64,000 nucleotides of DNA, taken from NCBI RefSeq assembly GCF_023634655.1, contig NZ_JAMKMS010000016.1, positions 1 to 64,000 of the forward strand, in the 5' to 3' direction. Shown piece by piece: positions 26,819 to 36,127 of this stretch. Each line of letters begins with the position of its first letter. Within the stretch, counting starts at the first letter, position 1. The DNA comes from Vibrio methylphosphonaticus (lineage in GTDB: Bacteria > Pseudomonadota > Gammaproteobacteria > Enterobacterales > Vibrionaceae). The notes under the pieces were generated by a model that did no database searches, was not told where the DNA came from, and worked only from the letters and a program-made list of their open reading frames with translations. The position numbers and the translations under genes were made by a program.

Positions 26819-27253
26819 TTACAATTTTCTCAGCTTTAAACGCGAATTAATAATGTCTTCCATTATCTTTTGATCACGTTTGGCTTTTTCATATTTTTGT
26901 TTGTTTTTCCAACGCTCAAGTACTTGCTCTAAGCCATGCACACGCTGCGACTTTTGCTGCAATTGTGCCTCTATAGCATGACACTCCGCCTGCATCACCG
27001 CCTGCTCATGAACTTGGTGGTTCAACATGCTTTGCAACATACGGTCTACCATCGTCATGTTCATCAAACTCAGTCGACTACGAGATTGCACACCATGACC
27101 GTGGTGAAAGGATTTCAGCTCAGCTAATGCTGACAATCGCGACTCTAGTTTCTCGGTTTGTTGACGTGCAGTATCTAATTGCGACCCAATGCGGTCACGT
27201 TGAGTTTCTTCAAGCATGGTCAACGCGCCGACCGCTTTTATTTTACTCTCCAT
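26819..27253 (-). CDS. fliJ: Lateral flagellar export chaperone FliJ
   Basis: A 144-residue, almost fully alpha-helical, highly charged protein with coiled-coil heptads, as expected for FliJ, the central stalk of the FliI hexamer in the type III export apparatus. Sequence similarity within this family is low, so the call rests on size, composition and position as last gene of fliEFGHIJ. It is the outermost laf gene, 67 bases from rmuC. Confidence 0.85.
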   Translation of the reverse strand: MESKIKAVGALTMLEETQRDRIGSQLDTARQQTEKLESRLSALAELKSFHHGHGVQSRSRLSLMNMTMVDRMLQSMLNHQVHEQAVMQAECHAIEAQLQQKSQRVHGLEQVLERWKNKQKYEKAKRDQKIMEDIINSRLKLRKL

Positions 27254-27292
27254 GATACCCTTCCTTGATAGTCAACACGCGACATGGCGCCG

Positions 27293-28660
27293 TTACGGCG
27301 ACGTTGCTTCACTAGCAAAGAGCTGCGCCAGTTGCGTTAAGCTTTGCGAGTAATCCAGTGTCTCGTCGGCACCTTGAAGCAAATAGGCTTTCAACTGTGG
27401 GTGCATCATCACTGCGCGATCAAGTTCGGGGTCTTGCCCGGGCTGATAACCACCTAATGGCAATAACTCCTTGACCTGCAGGTAGCTGGCGTAACATTGA
27501 CGAAATTGATTGGCAATCATGTGATGCATTTTTTCAGTACAAGCATTCATGCATCGGCTAATCGAGGCGTTAATGTCTATCGCCGGATAATGCCCTTGTT
27601 CCGCGAGTTGCCTAGAGAGCACAACGTGGCCATCTAATATGGCACGAGCAGAGTCGACCACCGGATCTTGCTGGTCATCGCCTTCCGCTAACACCGTATA
27701 GATTGCCGTGAGACTGCCATCCGGGTGCTCACTGTTTCCGGCTCTTTCTAACAATTGTGGCAAAATACTAAATACCGAAGGTGGGTACCCTCGTGAAGCC
27801 GGTGGTTCTCCCAATGCTAAGGCAATTTCTCGCTGAGCCATGGCATAACGGGTCAGTGAGTCCATCAACAACAAGACATCTTGACCTTTGTCACGAAAAT
27901 ATTCCGCAACACGATGACAAAGCAACGTAGCACGCAATCGCATCAATGGTGATTCATCCGCGGGGGCTGCAATAATAATGGCTTTGCGACGCGATTCTGG
28001 TGTGAGATTACGTTCAACAAACTCACGCACCTCACGACCGCGCTCACCAATGAGCCCGACCACAATAACGTCAGCTTCTGTGTTTTGGGTAATCATACCC
28101 ATCAAGACACTTTTACCCACGCCACTGCCCGCCATCAATCCAATACGCTGTCCTTTTCCCACCGTGAGTAAGCCATTAATCGCGCGTACCCCGACATCAA
28201 GAGGCGTATCCACCGGACGACGTTTTAACGGATTGATCGGTTGAGGTTCCAACGATACTCGATCTCCCCCTGTTAGCGGCGCCCCATCATCAAGGACTTC
28301 CCCCAAGCCATTCACCACCCGTCCTAACCAGTGATGCCCCAAATGTACATGACTGTCCCCTTCTAACGGGATCACCTTAGCACCGGCAAATAATCCCCCT
28401 AAGCGACGAATCGGCATGAGATAAGCAATCGTATGATCAAACCCAACCACTTGTGCTTCAATCATGTCGCCTTCTGCCGTCTCAACTAAAAATCGCTGGT
28501 CGAGCTTAAAACGACACCCCACCGCTTGCAGCATCAACCCATTCACTTTAACCAAGCGACCCGTCACTTTCGCCACCGGCACCGCCTCCAATGATGCCAT
28601 CGCATCATGAAGCCTTGCCGTTAGGGGTAACGACGCGGCACTAGTCATGATTGGACTCAT
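27293..28660 (-). CDS. fliI: Lateral flagellar export ATPase FliI
   Basis: FliI is the cytoplasmic ATPase of flagellar type III export. It has Walker A in LMAGSGVGKSVLMG, Walker B in VLLLMDSLTRYAMAQRE and the family segment GERGREVREFVE. The start is uncertain: ATG at 28660 (455 residues) or 28648 (451 residues, with a weak GAG ribosome site); both overlap the fliH 3' end. Codons further upstream need a TTG start without a ribosome site. Confidence 0.95.
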   Translation of the reverse strand: MSPIMTSAASLPLTARLHDAMASLEAVPVAKVTGRLVKVNGLMLQAVGCRFKLDQRFLVETAEGDMIEAQVVGFDHTIAYLMPIRRLGGLFAGAKVIPLEGDSHVHLGHHWLGRVVNGLGEVLDDGAPLTGGDRVSLEPQPINPLKRRPVDTPLDVGVRAINGLLTVGKGQRIGLMAGSGVGKSVLMGMITQNTEADVIVVGLIGERGREVREFVERNLTPESRRKAIIIAAPADESPLMRLRATLLCHRVAEYFRDKGQDVLLLMDSLTRYAMAQREIALALGEPPASRGYPPSVFSILPQLLERAGNSEHPDGSLTAIYTVLAEGDDQQDPVVDSARAILDGHVVLSRQLAEQGHYPAIDINASISRCMNACTEKMHHMIANQFRQCYASYLQVKELLPLGGYQPGQDPELDRAVMMHPQLKAYLLQGADETLDYSQSLTQLAQLFASEATSP

Positions 28661-29420
28661 GGCGCGCTGGCAATGTTTCGTCAAGTAGGTGATTCTTCAC
28701 GTTATCCATGCAGGTTTCCAACCGCGCATCACAACTGGCATCCGCTTCTGCGTCATCCGTGACCAAATGACAACCGCCCACAGGTAGCTCGGCTTTCGCT
28801 ACTAGCTTCCAATTATCGGGCAGTTCAGCATTGATGTTAGCGATACGCTCTAAATCTTGCGGATTCAAATGCACCAACACTTTTTCAGTCTTACCAGGCA
28901 TCGCTTCCAACGTTTCATCCACCAGCGCGAGTATTTGCTGTGGCATGAGCGTCAATTCTGCACGAATGACCTGCTGGGCAACCTTTTGCACCAATTCACA
29001 AATCACGTGGCGCTGCTGTTGATCTTTCTCTTCCTGCCAACGCTCTAAATGATGGTAAATCTCGTTGACGGGCTTAATCGCCTCTAAAAAAGCCTGCTTG
29101 CCTGATTGCTCGCCGGAGATAAACCCTTTTTGAAATCCTTCTTTTTGCCCTTCAAGTAAGCCTTGCTGCTGACCTTGTTCAAGACCTTGTTGCACCCCTT
29201 CTCGGTGCCCTTGTTCAAGCCCTTGCTGAAATCCCATCTCGAGCTTTTCTTGCACGTCTGCCTGTGACGCCTCTTCTCCCCACATTATCTCTTCAGACCG
29301 ATCATTGGCTTGAATTTTAGGGGCGACAGGAGGAAAACGATGCAGCCGATAATCGGATGCCGCTAGCCTAAGTATCGGCTTACTTTCAATCGCAAGTGGC
29401 GAGGTAACCTTATGCTTCAT
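28641..29420 (-). CDS. fliH: Lateral flagellar FliH, regulator of FliI
   Basis: A 259-residue protein that binds and inhibits FliI and tethers it to the C-ring. A stretch at about 60-115 is rich in Gln/Glu/Gly with GxxxG-like spacing (repeats such as QGLEQG, EGQKEG), a hallmark of FliH. The C-terminal domain (about 130-250) resembles the V-ATPase E subunit. It follows fliG by two bases and overlaps fliI. Confidence 0.92.
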   Translation of the reverse strand: MKHKVTSPLAIESKPILRLAASDYRLHRFPPVAPKIQANDRSEEIMWGEEASQADVQEKLEMGFQQGLEQGHREGVQQGLEQGQQQGLLEGQKEGFQKGFISGEQSGKQAFLEAIKPVNEIYHHLERWQEEKDQQQRHVICELVQKVAQQVIRAELTLMPQQILALVDETLEAMPGKTEKVLVHLNPQDLERIANINAELPDNWKLVAKAELPVGGCHLVTDDAEADASCDARLETCMDNVKNHLLDETLPARHESNHD

Positions 29421-29422
29421 CG

Positions 29423-30439
29423 CTATTCCACCGTCTGTTCTTCGTACAGTGACAACTCAATTTCGCCCGCTTCAGACATCGCTTTAACCATCTGCATAAT
29501 CTCACCACGCGCACGTTCCACCGCACTAACAGGCACTGCGCCTCTCAGTTGCATGTCGTCTTCCAATGCCTGGACTAAACGCTGAGGCATGGAGCGTTTT
29601 ATTGCTTGCTGAAGCGAGATTTCGGCGCCTTTCAACGCGGTTCCCCACAGTTCGAGTGGAACTTGTTGTACCAATCGGTCCATGGTGTCTTCACGCTGTC
29701 GACCAAGCACCATGAAATCAAACATGTTTTCTTCGATTTCATTCACCACATCTTCATCATGTAGCTTGAGCATTTCCATCAACATACTCTTATCGCCAGA
29801 GAAGCGATTGATAATATCCGCCACTTGTTTAACACCCGACAATGGTGCACTTTGGCTCGTGGAGACATGCTCTATACACCGTTCAATCAACTCATTTAGA
29901 TCGCTTGCCACGTCATGGTCTATCTCCTGCAAACGCGCAATCCGATACAACAGCTCATCATGATAATCTGCGGGCAACTGCTCAAGTACTTTCGACGAGG
30001 TTTCTGGAGGCAAATACGCCAAGAATATGGCCTGCATTTGGGGGTGCTCTTGAGCAATAAAGCGCGCTAAGATCTCGGCATCAACCCACTGTAAGCGCTG
30101 CATGTTGTTGCGAATTTCATCCCCATACAGATTGTTAAGCAGCCCCTTCGCTAAGTCATTACCTAACGCCTTGCGTAGCGTGTTCGACAAATACGCTTTT
30201 GATGCACCACGGATGCCACTATGTTGGCGAAAATCATCAAAAAAGTGTTGAATGACCTGCTTAGCATTATCACTTTTTATACCGCTCAAACGTGCCATTG
30301 CTTTGGTCACACGCTGCGTTTCATCTCGAGTAAAGTGTTGAAACACCTGTGCGGCGGCATCTTCCCCCATCCCAAGCAGTACCAGTGCGGTACGCTCAAC
30401 ATGACTAAGCGTGGCTGGTGTTGACTGCGCTGTTTTCAT
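29423..30439 (-). CDS. fliG: Lateral flagellar rotor protein FliG
   Basis: FliG forms the upper C-ring and generates torque with the stator. The 338-residue protein has the N-terminal FliF-binding domain, the middle domain with HPQMQAIFLAYLPPETSSKVLEQL (EHPQ motif) and the C-terminal torque helix with alternating charges (about 280-330, EDDMQLRGAVPVSAVERARGE). Its start lies inside the fliF 3' end (35-base overlap). Confidence 0.96.
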   Translation of the reverse strand: MKTAQSTPATLSHVERTALVLLGMGEDAAAQVFQHFTRDETQRVTKAMARLSGIKSDNAKQVIQHFFDDFRQHSGIRGASKAYLSNTLRKALGNDLAKGLLNNLYGDEIRNNMQRLQWVDAEILARFIAQEHPQMQAIFLAYLPPETSSKVLEQLPADYHDELLYRIARLQEIDHDVASDLNELIERCIEHVSTSQSAPLSGVKQVADIINRFSGDKSMLMEMLKLHDEDVVNEIEENMFDFMVLGRQREDTMDRLVQQVPLELWGTALKGAEISLQQAIKRSMPQRLVQALEDDMQLRGAVPVSAVERARGEIMQMVKAMSEAGEIELSLYEEQTVE

Positions 30440-32165
30440 TCACGTTCACCCATTGTTTTAGTACTTCTGCGACACGCTCTGGCTCTTCGTTAGCAATAAG
30501 CTGCAGATGTTTTAATTGAATTTCTAGCGGAGAGCCCGCCGGCGGTAACATGTCGCTGCTTGCATCCAGACCCGATGAAGCCGACGTAATGCCCTTCTCA
30601 GACAACTTACGATTGAGTAACTCTTCTCGTTCTCGCTCTTCTCTGGTTTGCACATTCTCTTGATAGTCATCTTGAGGATTCTCAGCAAACTCAAGGCTCG
30701 CATTACGCTGATCGGCCCCTGTTAAATGCATAATCAAAGGACGCAACACAAACATAATCATCGCCATCCCTAACAGCCCACCAATCACATAACGCAACGG
30801 CTGCTGAACCGTTGGGTCTTGCCACCATGGCATGGCAACTGGTGCGTCAATTTCAATCGGCGTAAAGTTAAAACTCATCACGTTAAGGCGATCGCCACGA
30901 CCTGCCGAGATCCCCACCGCATCCATAATCATGTCCGATATTTGATTACGTTCCGCGTCTGTCCACGCCGTACCATTCGGTGCTGCCGCTTCATTAAGCA
31001 ATACCGATACACTTAACTGTTCCACTTCACCTTGCTGATATTGCGTTCGGCGAATACTGCTGCCCACCGCATACTGGCGATTCAATTCACTGCGCGCATT
31101 GGTATTTTTACTGTCTTGTGTTTCAACTTCACCTGTCACCGGTGGCTGGTTACTTAACGCGCCAGGAATACCTAACGCAATATTGTCGATACTGTTGTTT
31201 TGAATACTGTGCTCATTACGAACAACAGGAGTCGAATCAAGGATCTCTTGTGTTTCTTCTACTTGGCTGAAGTTAAGATCGGCCGCGACTTGAACTCGGT
31301 AGTTACTCGGTCCAACAATGGGCGTAAGCATATCCGCCGCGCGTTGAATCACCTGCTTTTCGACACTCTTCTGATAGTCGAGATATTTAGCATTCACCTT
31401 ACCGGCTTCCATTGAGCCAATATCAGCACTAAGCAAGCGACCATATTGATCAATAACGGAAACAAACTCAGGCTTCATTGCCGTGACACTGCCCACCACC
31501 AAGTTAACAATCGCTTCGACTTGTTCTGGTTTAAGATCATCGCCAGCCTTGAGCTCAAGCATGACTGAAGCGGAAGGCTCTTCACTTTGCTGACGGACAA
31601 ACAGCGTTTGACGAGGGATCGCTAAATGCACCCGAGCATTAGCAATAGCGTTGAGCGAGATAATGGTGCGAACTAACTCGCCTTCTAGGCCATGTCGATA
31701 GCGAGCGTTTTCCATAAATTGACTGGTGCCAAGCGAGCTGTCTTCTTTCAAAGCATCTAAGCCAGTTGGCAATTGCGCTTTTACGCCTTTCGCCGCCAAC
31801 AACATACGAATCTTCGCAACCTGCCCTTCCGTCACTAACACCTGACCATTTTGCTCTTGCAGACGATAGGCAATCCCTTCCGCTTCTAGCACAGAAATGA
31901 TTTCGCCAATATCAAAACGCTCTTGTTGGCTATACAAAGGACGATAACTTTGCGAGGAACTCCATAAGGCCACCACAATAATCGCGGCAACAATGGCGGC
32001 TAATACAGCAGACAGTACGAGGTTGCGCTGCGAGCTTGACCACAATAATTTTAGTTTCTGACTAAAATCACCGATAGGTTTCTTGTGAGCAAAAGCCTGG
32101 CTTTTAGACGACGATGACTCGATAGCCCCAGGGCTTGGCATCGTTTGAGACGTTAATTCTGACAT
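30405..32165 (-). CDS. fliF: Lateral flagellar MS-ring protein FliF
   Basis: FliF builds the membrane MS-ring. The 586-residue protein has two membrane spans (about 50-70 and 455-478), a large periplasmic region with ring-building motifs (RPLYSQ, GMAYRLQ-type EGIAYRLQ, EGELVRTI) and a cytoplasmic C-terminal tail that binds FliG. Order fliE-fliF-fliG is the usual one. Confidence 0.96.
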   Translation of the reverse strand: MSELTSQTMPSPGAIESSSSKSQAFAHKKPIGDFSQKLKLLWSSSQRNLVLSAVLAAIVAAIIVVALWSSSQSYRPLYSQQERFDIGEIISVLEAEGIAYRLQEQNGQVLVTEGQVAKIRMLLAAKGVKAQLPTGLDALKEDSSLGTSQFMENARYRHGLEGELVRTIISLNAIANARVHLAIPRQTLFVRQQSEEPSASVMLELKAGDDLKPEQVEAIVNLVVGSVTAMKPEFVSVIDQYGRLLSADIGSMEAGKVNAKYLDYQKSVEKQVIQRAADMLTPIVGPSNYRVQVAADLNFSQVEETQEILDSTPVVRNEHSIQNNSIDNIALGIPGALSNQPPVTGEVETQDSKNTNARSELNRQYAVGSSIRRTQYQQGEVEQLSVSVLLNEAAAPNGTAWTDAERNQISDMIMDAVGISAGRGDRLNVMSFNFTPIEIDAPVAMPWWQDPTVQQPLRYVIGGLLGMAMIMFVLRPLIMHLTGADQRNASLEFAENPQDDYQENVQTREEREREELLNRKLSEKGITSASSGLDASSDMLPPAGSPLEIQLKHLQLIANEEPERVAEVLKQWVNVNENSAVNTSHA

Positions 32166-32168
32166 TAT

Positions 32169-32528
32169 CTACACCGGCATTTTCATGATTTCATCAAACG
32201 AAGATACGACTTTATTACGAACCTGCATCAGGGCCGAAAATGATAAACTCGCTTTTTGACTCGCGACCATCGCTCCAACCAAGTCGTCACTTTGGCCAGT
32301 CTCGACTGCCGTCATTTTGCTGCTTGCTAATGACTGGTGCTCATTCACCCGATCCAACACCCCTTTCATTGCCGTTGAAAAAGATAAAGGGGACAAAGAG
32401 TGCTGTGTATCAACCGGATTTGATGACACCACAAAGTCTGGTTGTATCTGTTGTTGCATCGATTGAAGCTTGGTCAGCATAAGTTGTTCCGCTGAAACCG
32501 CACTATTGATAGGTTGCATTGCCATCAT
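32169..32528 (-). CDS. fliE: Lateral flagellar hook-basal body protein FliE
   Basis: A 119-residue protein that links the MS-ring to the rod. The C-terminal part has the FliE pattern SFSTAMKGVLDRVNEHQ and KASLSFSALMQVRNKVVSSFDEIMKMPV. AAGGAG sits 4 bases upstream of the ATG. It lies 10 bases after lafK, so it is cotranscribed with it. Confidence 0.94.
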   Translation of the reverse strand: MMAMQPINSAVSAEQLMLTKLQSMQQQIQPDFVVSSNPVDTQHSLSPLSFSTAMKGVLDRVNEHQSLASSKMTAVETGQSDDLVGAMVASQKASLSFSALMQVRNKVVSSFDEIMKMPV

Positions 32529-32537
32529 ACTTCTCCT

Positions 32538-33908
32538 TTACGCAGCCGAGCCTAATACCGACTGCAGATCAATTCCTTGCTCTCGCATTGCCGCCAACTT
32601 ATAGCGCAGCGCACGCGTTGAAACCCCCAGCGCGTTCGCCGTTTTAGTTCGGTTACCACCAAACTGACGCAGTTGCTCTAGGATAAATTGGAACTCTGCC
32701 TGTTTTTTTACTTCCACATGCCCGAAAGAAGCACCGCCAGATCGATGAGTAGAAAGCGCAGTGTTAGACAGGGTTGGGGCAGAGAGTGAGTGCGGCGGTA
32801 CCGCCAGTTCAATTGGAAGCATCAGATCTTGGGCTGTAATAAAATCGCCGTGGCGCATCACTAATGCGCGCTGAATAACATTTTCTAATTCACGGATATT
32901 GCCTGGCCAGTGATATTGGCAAAGCGCTTGTTGCGCATCTTCTGACAGATGACAAGCCGCCTTCTCTTTATATTTATTGATAAAGAATTGGCTAATCGGC
33001 AAGATATCTTCCTGACGTTCACGAAGTGGTGGCCAGTACAATGGCAGCACATCCAAGCGGTAATAAAGGTCTTCACGAAAATGGCCTTTCTGCACTTCAC
33101 TTCTCAGATCTTTATTAGTCGCGGCAATCACACGAATATCGAGTTTGATGGACTTATGACTGCCAACTCGCTCCACTTCTCGCTCTTGCAACACGCGAAG
33201 CAGTTTGGCTTGAACCGCCGGCGACATTTCACCAATTTCATCCAATAAAATGGTGCCGCCATTGGCCTCTTCGAATTTACCGCTTTGAGAGCCCGACGCT
33301 CCGGTAAACGCCCCTTTGACATGACCAAATAACACCGCTTCAAGCATTGACTCCGGTATCGCCGCGCAATTCACAGCAATAAAAGGCTGGGATGCGCGAG
33401 GCGATTGGTCATGCACATAATGCGCAAGCACTTCCTTACCCGTCCCTGACTCACCTGAAATCAATACGCTGGCACTGGTGCACGCCGCACGATGAGCCAA
33501 TTGCAACACCTGTTTGCTGCGCCATGATTCCGCCACAATATTCGCTATTGGTTTTTCCATCGCTTCAACGCGATCAAGTAAGTTTGTTAACTGCATCGCT
33601 TCAAAAGGACGCAACAAATAGTCTGTGGCGCCTGCCTTCATAGACTCCGCCGCTAGCACACCTTGATCTTGTTCGACAATGGCAATAGCAACACCCGCGT
33701 TAGTCTTACGCTGCTGACACACCACCCATTCACGAACGCTCATATCCGGCAGGTTTGAACTGACCAAACTGATTGCCGCCGTTGGTTCCAATAACGCCGC
33801 TCGCCCCGTTTTCACATGACGAACAAGAAACCCTTGCTGCTGCAGCACGTCAATAATCGGTCGGGCATCATTGTCGCAAGGCTCAACGAGTAAAATATCC
33901 TTATTCAT
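32538..33908 (-). CDS. lafK: Lateral flagellar sigma54-dependent activator LafK
   Basis: LafK activates early lateral flagellar promoters with RpoN. The 456-residue protein has an N-terminal receiver-like domain (1-115), an AAA+ domain with Walker A GESGTGKE, the sigma54-contact loop GAFTGA and Walker B LLDEIGEM, and a Fis-type helix-turn-helix (NRTKTANALGVSTRALRYKL). In the receiver the acidic pair reads EP, the phospho-aspartate position is serine (SLVSSNLPDM) and the lysine is arginine (LLRPF), so phosphorylation is unlikely. Its ATG overlaps the motY stop. Confidence 0.95.
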   Translation of the reverse strand: MNKDILLVEPCDNDARPIIDVLQQQGFLVRHVKTGRAALLEPTAAISLVSSNLPDMSVREWVVCQQRKTNAGVAIAIVEQDQGVLAAESMKAGATDYLLRPFEAMQLTNLLDRVEAMEKPIANIVAESWRSKQVLQLAHRAACTSASVLISGESGTGKEVLAHYVHDQSPRASQPFIAVNCAAIPESMLEAVLFGHVKGAFTGASGSQSGKFEEANGGTILLDEIGEMSPAVQAKLLRVLQEREVERVGSHKSIKLDIRVIAATNKDLRSEVQKGHFREDLYYRLDVLPLYWPPLRERQEDILPISQFFINKYKEKAACHLSEDAQQALCQYHWPGNIRELENVIQRALVMRHGDFITAQDLMLPIELAVPPHSLSAPTLSNTALSTHRSGGASFGHVEVKKQAEFQFILEQLRQFGGNRTKTANALGVSTRALRYKLAAMREQGIDLQSVLGSAA

Positions 33909-34981
33909 TTCAGTGTCACCCTCGCCTTCTCATCCTGAGAAGACGTCAATGTGTTCATAGATTGACGAATCACTCTTACTGTCACTCGTCGATTTTTAGC
34001 TTGTCCTATTTCTGTTGCATTGCTCATCACGGGGTACCGATCGCCATGCGCTCTCACTTCAATTAACGAGTTTGATGTCCCCTGTTCGGTTAATAGACTC
34101 GCCACATCATCAGCGCGTACCCGAGAAAGTTGTAGATTCGCCATAGATGAGCCTAGATTGTCGGTATGCCCATCAATCAACACGCGTTGAACCGTTTTGT
34201 CCGACTGGATATAACCAGATAAGGCTTTGAGTACTTGCCGTTGCGAAGCGTTCAAAACTCGTTGACCCACACGGAAGCTCAGCTCTATATCTCGAGCCTG
34301 CTCATACGACATACCCGGTAATGCCGCGCGACAATCATTAAACTGACTGTACGCCTGGTCGATGCGAACGGAAGGAACCGTCAAGCTCTCCGTGACTAAG
34401 AGCTTGCCCTGGTCATTATCGTGACCGAACTCCAAGTGCATCCACGCCCCTTTGGCAAAGACGGTCAAAAAGGCTTCAATACCCTGACCAAACGCCACCA
34501 CGCCCGATGAGACTTGGTGAGAAGTGGCAATCGCATTTGAGTACGCTGGCGATTGCCAAGGCGGAGAAATTTGCAACAACGTCGCTTGAGGGTAGTTGAC
34601 GTGTGTCTTACGCAGCTCAATAGGCTTATTTGGTTCAGCAACAAAAACAATATATTCTGAAGCCGATAAGGAGTAACGTAACTGACATTTAAATTCGGAC
34701 TCAATAAACTGCCAATTTACCATATCCATTGGAATACTATTTCTAGCGGCAAATGAGACATTACCCCAAAAAGCCAGAACGCAAATAATTATTAGCGGAA
34801 ATAAATCTTCCGCCCGGAATGAATTACGCTTCCTCCACTCAGCTATAATTTCAAGTGGGAAAAACAACTTAAACCTACCTTTGTGAATAAATCTAATATT
34901 CATATCAATACCAATTCTGACATGTAACAAGGCGCATACATTTCTATCTAATATGAACACCAAAAAATAAAGATAAAGCAT
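33905..34981 (-). CDS. motY: Lateral flagellar MotY-like T-ring protein (OmpA family)
   Basis: The C-terminal domain (about 230-345) is an OmpA-like peptidoglycan-binding domain with VLIDGHTDNLGS and NRRVTVRVIRQS. The middle part resembles the MotY stator-recruiting domain (WQFIESEFKCQL, ATLLQISPPW). A signal-like stretch (DLFPLIIICVLAFWGNVSFA) appears only near residues 57-76, and there is no good ribosome site at the ATGs at 34981 or 34903. Either the start is non-canonical and further inside, or the N-terminus is extended. It heads motY-lafK-fliEFGHIJ as in V. parahaemolyticus. Confidence 0.82.
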   Translation of the reverse strand: MLYLYFLVFILDRNVCALLHVRIGIDMNIRFIHKGRFKLFFPLEIIAEWRKRNSFRAEDLFPLIIICVLAFWGNVSFAARNSIPMDMVNWQFIESEFKCQLRYSLSASEYIVFVAEPNKPIELRKTHVNYPQATLLQISPPWQSPAYSNAIATSHQVSSGVVAFGQGIEAFLTVFAKGAWMHLEFGHDNDQGKLLVTESLTVPSVRIDQAYSQFNDCRAALPGMSYEQARDIELSFRVGQRVLNASQRQVLKALSGYIQSDKTVQRVLIDGHTDNLGSSMANLQLSRVRADDVASLLTEQGTSNSLIEVRAHGDRYPVMSNATEIGQAKNRRVTVRVIRQSMNTLTSSQDEKARVTLK

Positions 34982-35293
34982 TAACCTTGAAAAACAGAAA
35001 CTTAAAATGACATATCATACAACAAGTAAATCATATGATAAGGGTTTCATTTAACTTGGTTATATTTAGTTTTTTTAATATTTATTATTTAGCCAAACTA
35101 ACCCTATTTATTTTTTATTTAAAGATGCTTTTATAATGCATAAACAAACATATGAACCAAGCTCACAAAATTAAATCTTACGACTAAAAATATATAAAAA
35201 AAACAGAGTAGACTAAAACAATAACGCCTAGTTATTAATTTGAAGTGTCGGTATTTAGTCTTATCGATAACTCAATCACTTTTCGGTAATATT
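34982..35293. other. AT-rich divergent promoter region between motY-lafK and fliM
   Basis: About 312 bases, strikingly A+T rich compared with the flanks (long A and T runs around 35060-35130 and 35180-35215). It must drive the two basal-body operons. I see no sigma54 -24/-12 element. The composition is typical of DNA bound by H-NS. Promoters cannot be fixed by eye. Confidence 0.5.
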
Positions 35294-36127
35294 ATGGCTT
35301 CTGAGCATTCATTGACATTAGAGCACGCACAATCACTCAATATCGAGCTTCTTGGTAAGCCGATCCATAGAGTAAAGAATAAACTGGAAGACGAATTTAG
35401 ACGCTCCAGCCATTCCTTACGTCAAACGATACAATCTTGGCTCAATAGTTCCGATGTTGATGTCACTATTCAAGCGATTACGATCAACAGTGACCGCCAT
35501 CAGTTTCAAGATTTTGAAAGCATCAGCGCACTGCAACACGAGGCATGTGGTCATCTATCCGTTCACCTTTCAAGCCCCTTGCTTATTCATCTCGCTGACC
35601 AATTTTATGGGGCAAGTATCGAGCGAACGACAGATGAACGGTCAGCCAGTGACCTACGACTCCAAGAACGTATTGCAAAACTAATCAGTACTTGGATTGC
35701 GCCGATGGAACATTGGCACTCCAGTGCAACTATTCCCCATCAAGGCATGGGGATTGTGGCAACCCTTGCCATTACATACCGCCACCCAACCAGCGGCAAT
35801 ATGACGGCCAACCTAACCATTCAACTCGATAGTGGTTTAGTACAAACCCTCGTGGATGAATTAGCGTTGACCCCTAACCCTCATATTGCCAACGATTTTC
35901 AACACGCTTTGCAATCCACCCCTGTGCGACTCAATGTGCAATTAAGCCAAACTCAGTTGCCATTAACCCAAGTATTACGTTTACAGCCTGACGATATTTT
36001 ACCTATCAACTTACTCACAAGCGTCCCCGTCCATATAGGAAAGGAGCGCCTCTTTAGTGGCCGCGTCGCTGAACAAGATGGGCAATTGGTTTTAATTTTA
36101 AATAATGAAAAGGAAAGCAACTCATGA
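35294..36127 (+). CDS. fliM: Lateral flagellar switch protein FliM (reduced)
   Basis: By position before fliN and by its C-terminal SpoA-like domain (about 205-277; ADDILPINLLTSVPVHIGKERLFSGRVAEQ pattern) this is FliM of the C-ring. It is short (277 residues; E. coli 334). The N-terminus lacks the LSQxEIDALL CheY-binding motif, and the FliG-binding GGxG motif of the middle domain reads QFYGASIE. The lateral switch may therefore respond little to CheY. The ATG at 35294 is chosen; a TTG at 35240 would add 18 residues but no CheY motif. Confidence 0.8.
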   Translation: MASEHSLTLEHAQSLNIELLGKPIHRVKNKLEDEFRRSSHSLRQTIQSWLNSSDVDVTIQAITINSDRHQFQDFESISALQHEACGHLSVHLSSPLLIHLADQFYGASIERTTDERSASDLRLQERIAKLISTWIAPMEHWHSSATIPHQGMGIVATLAITYRHPTSGNMTANLTIQLDSGLVQTLVDELALTPNPHIANDFQHALQSTPVRLNVQLSQTQLPLTQVLRLQPDDILPINLLTSVPVHIGKERLFSGRVAEQDGQLVLILNNEKESNS

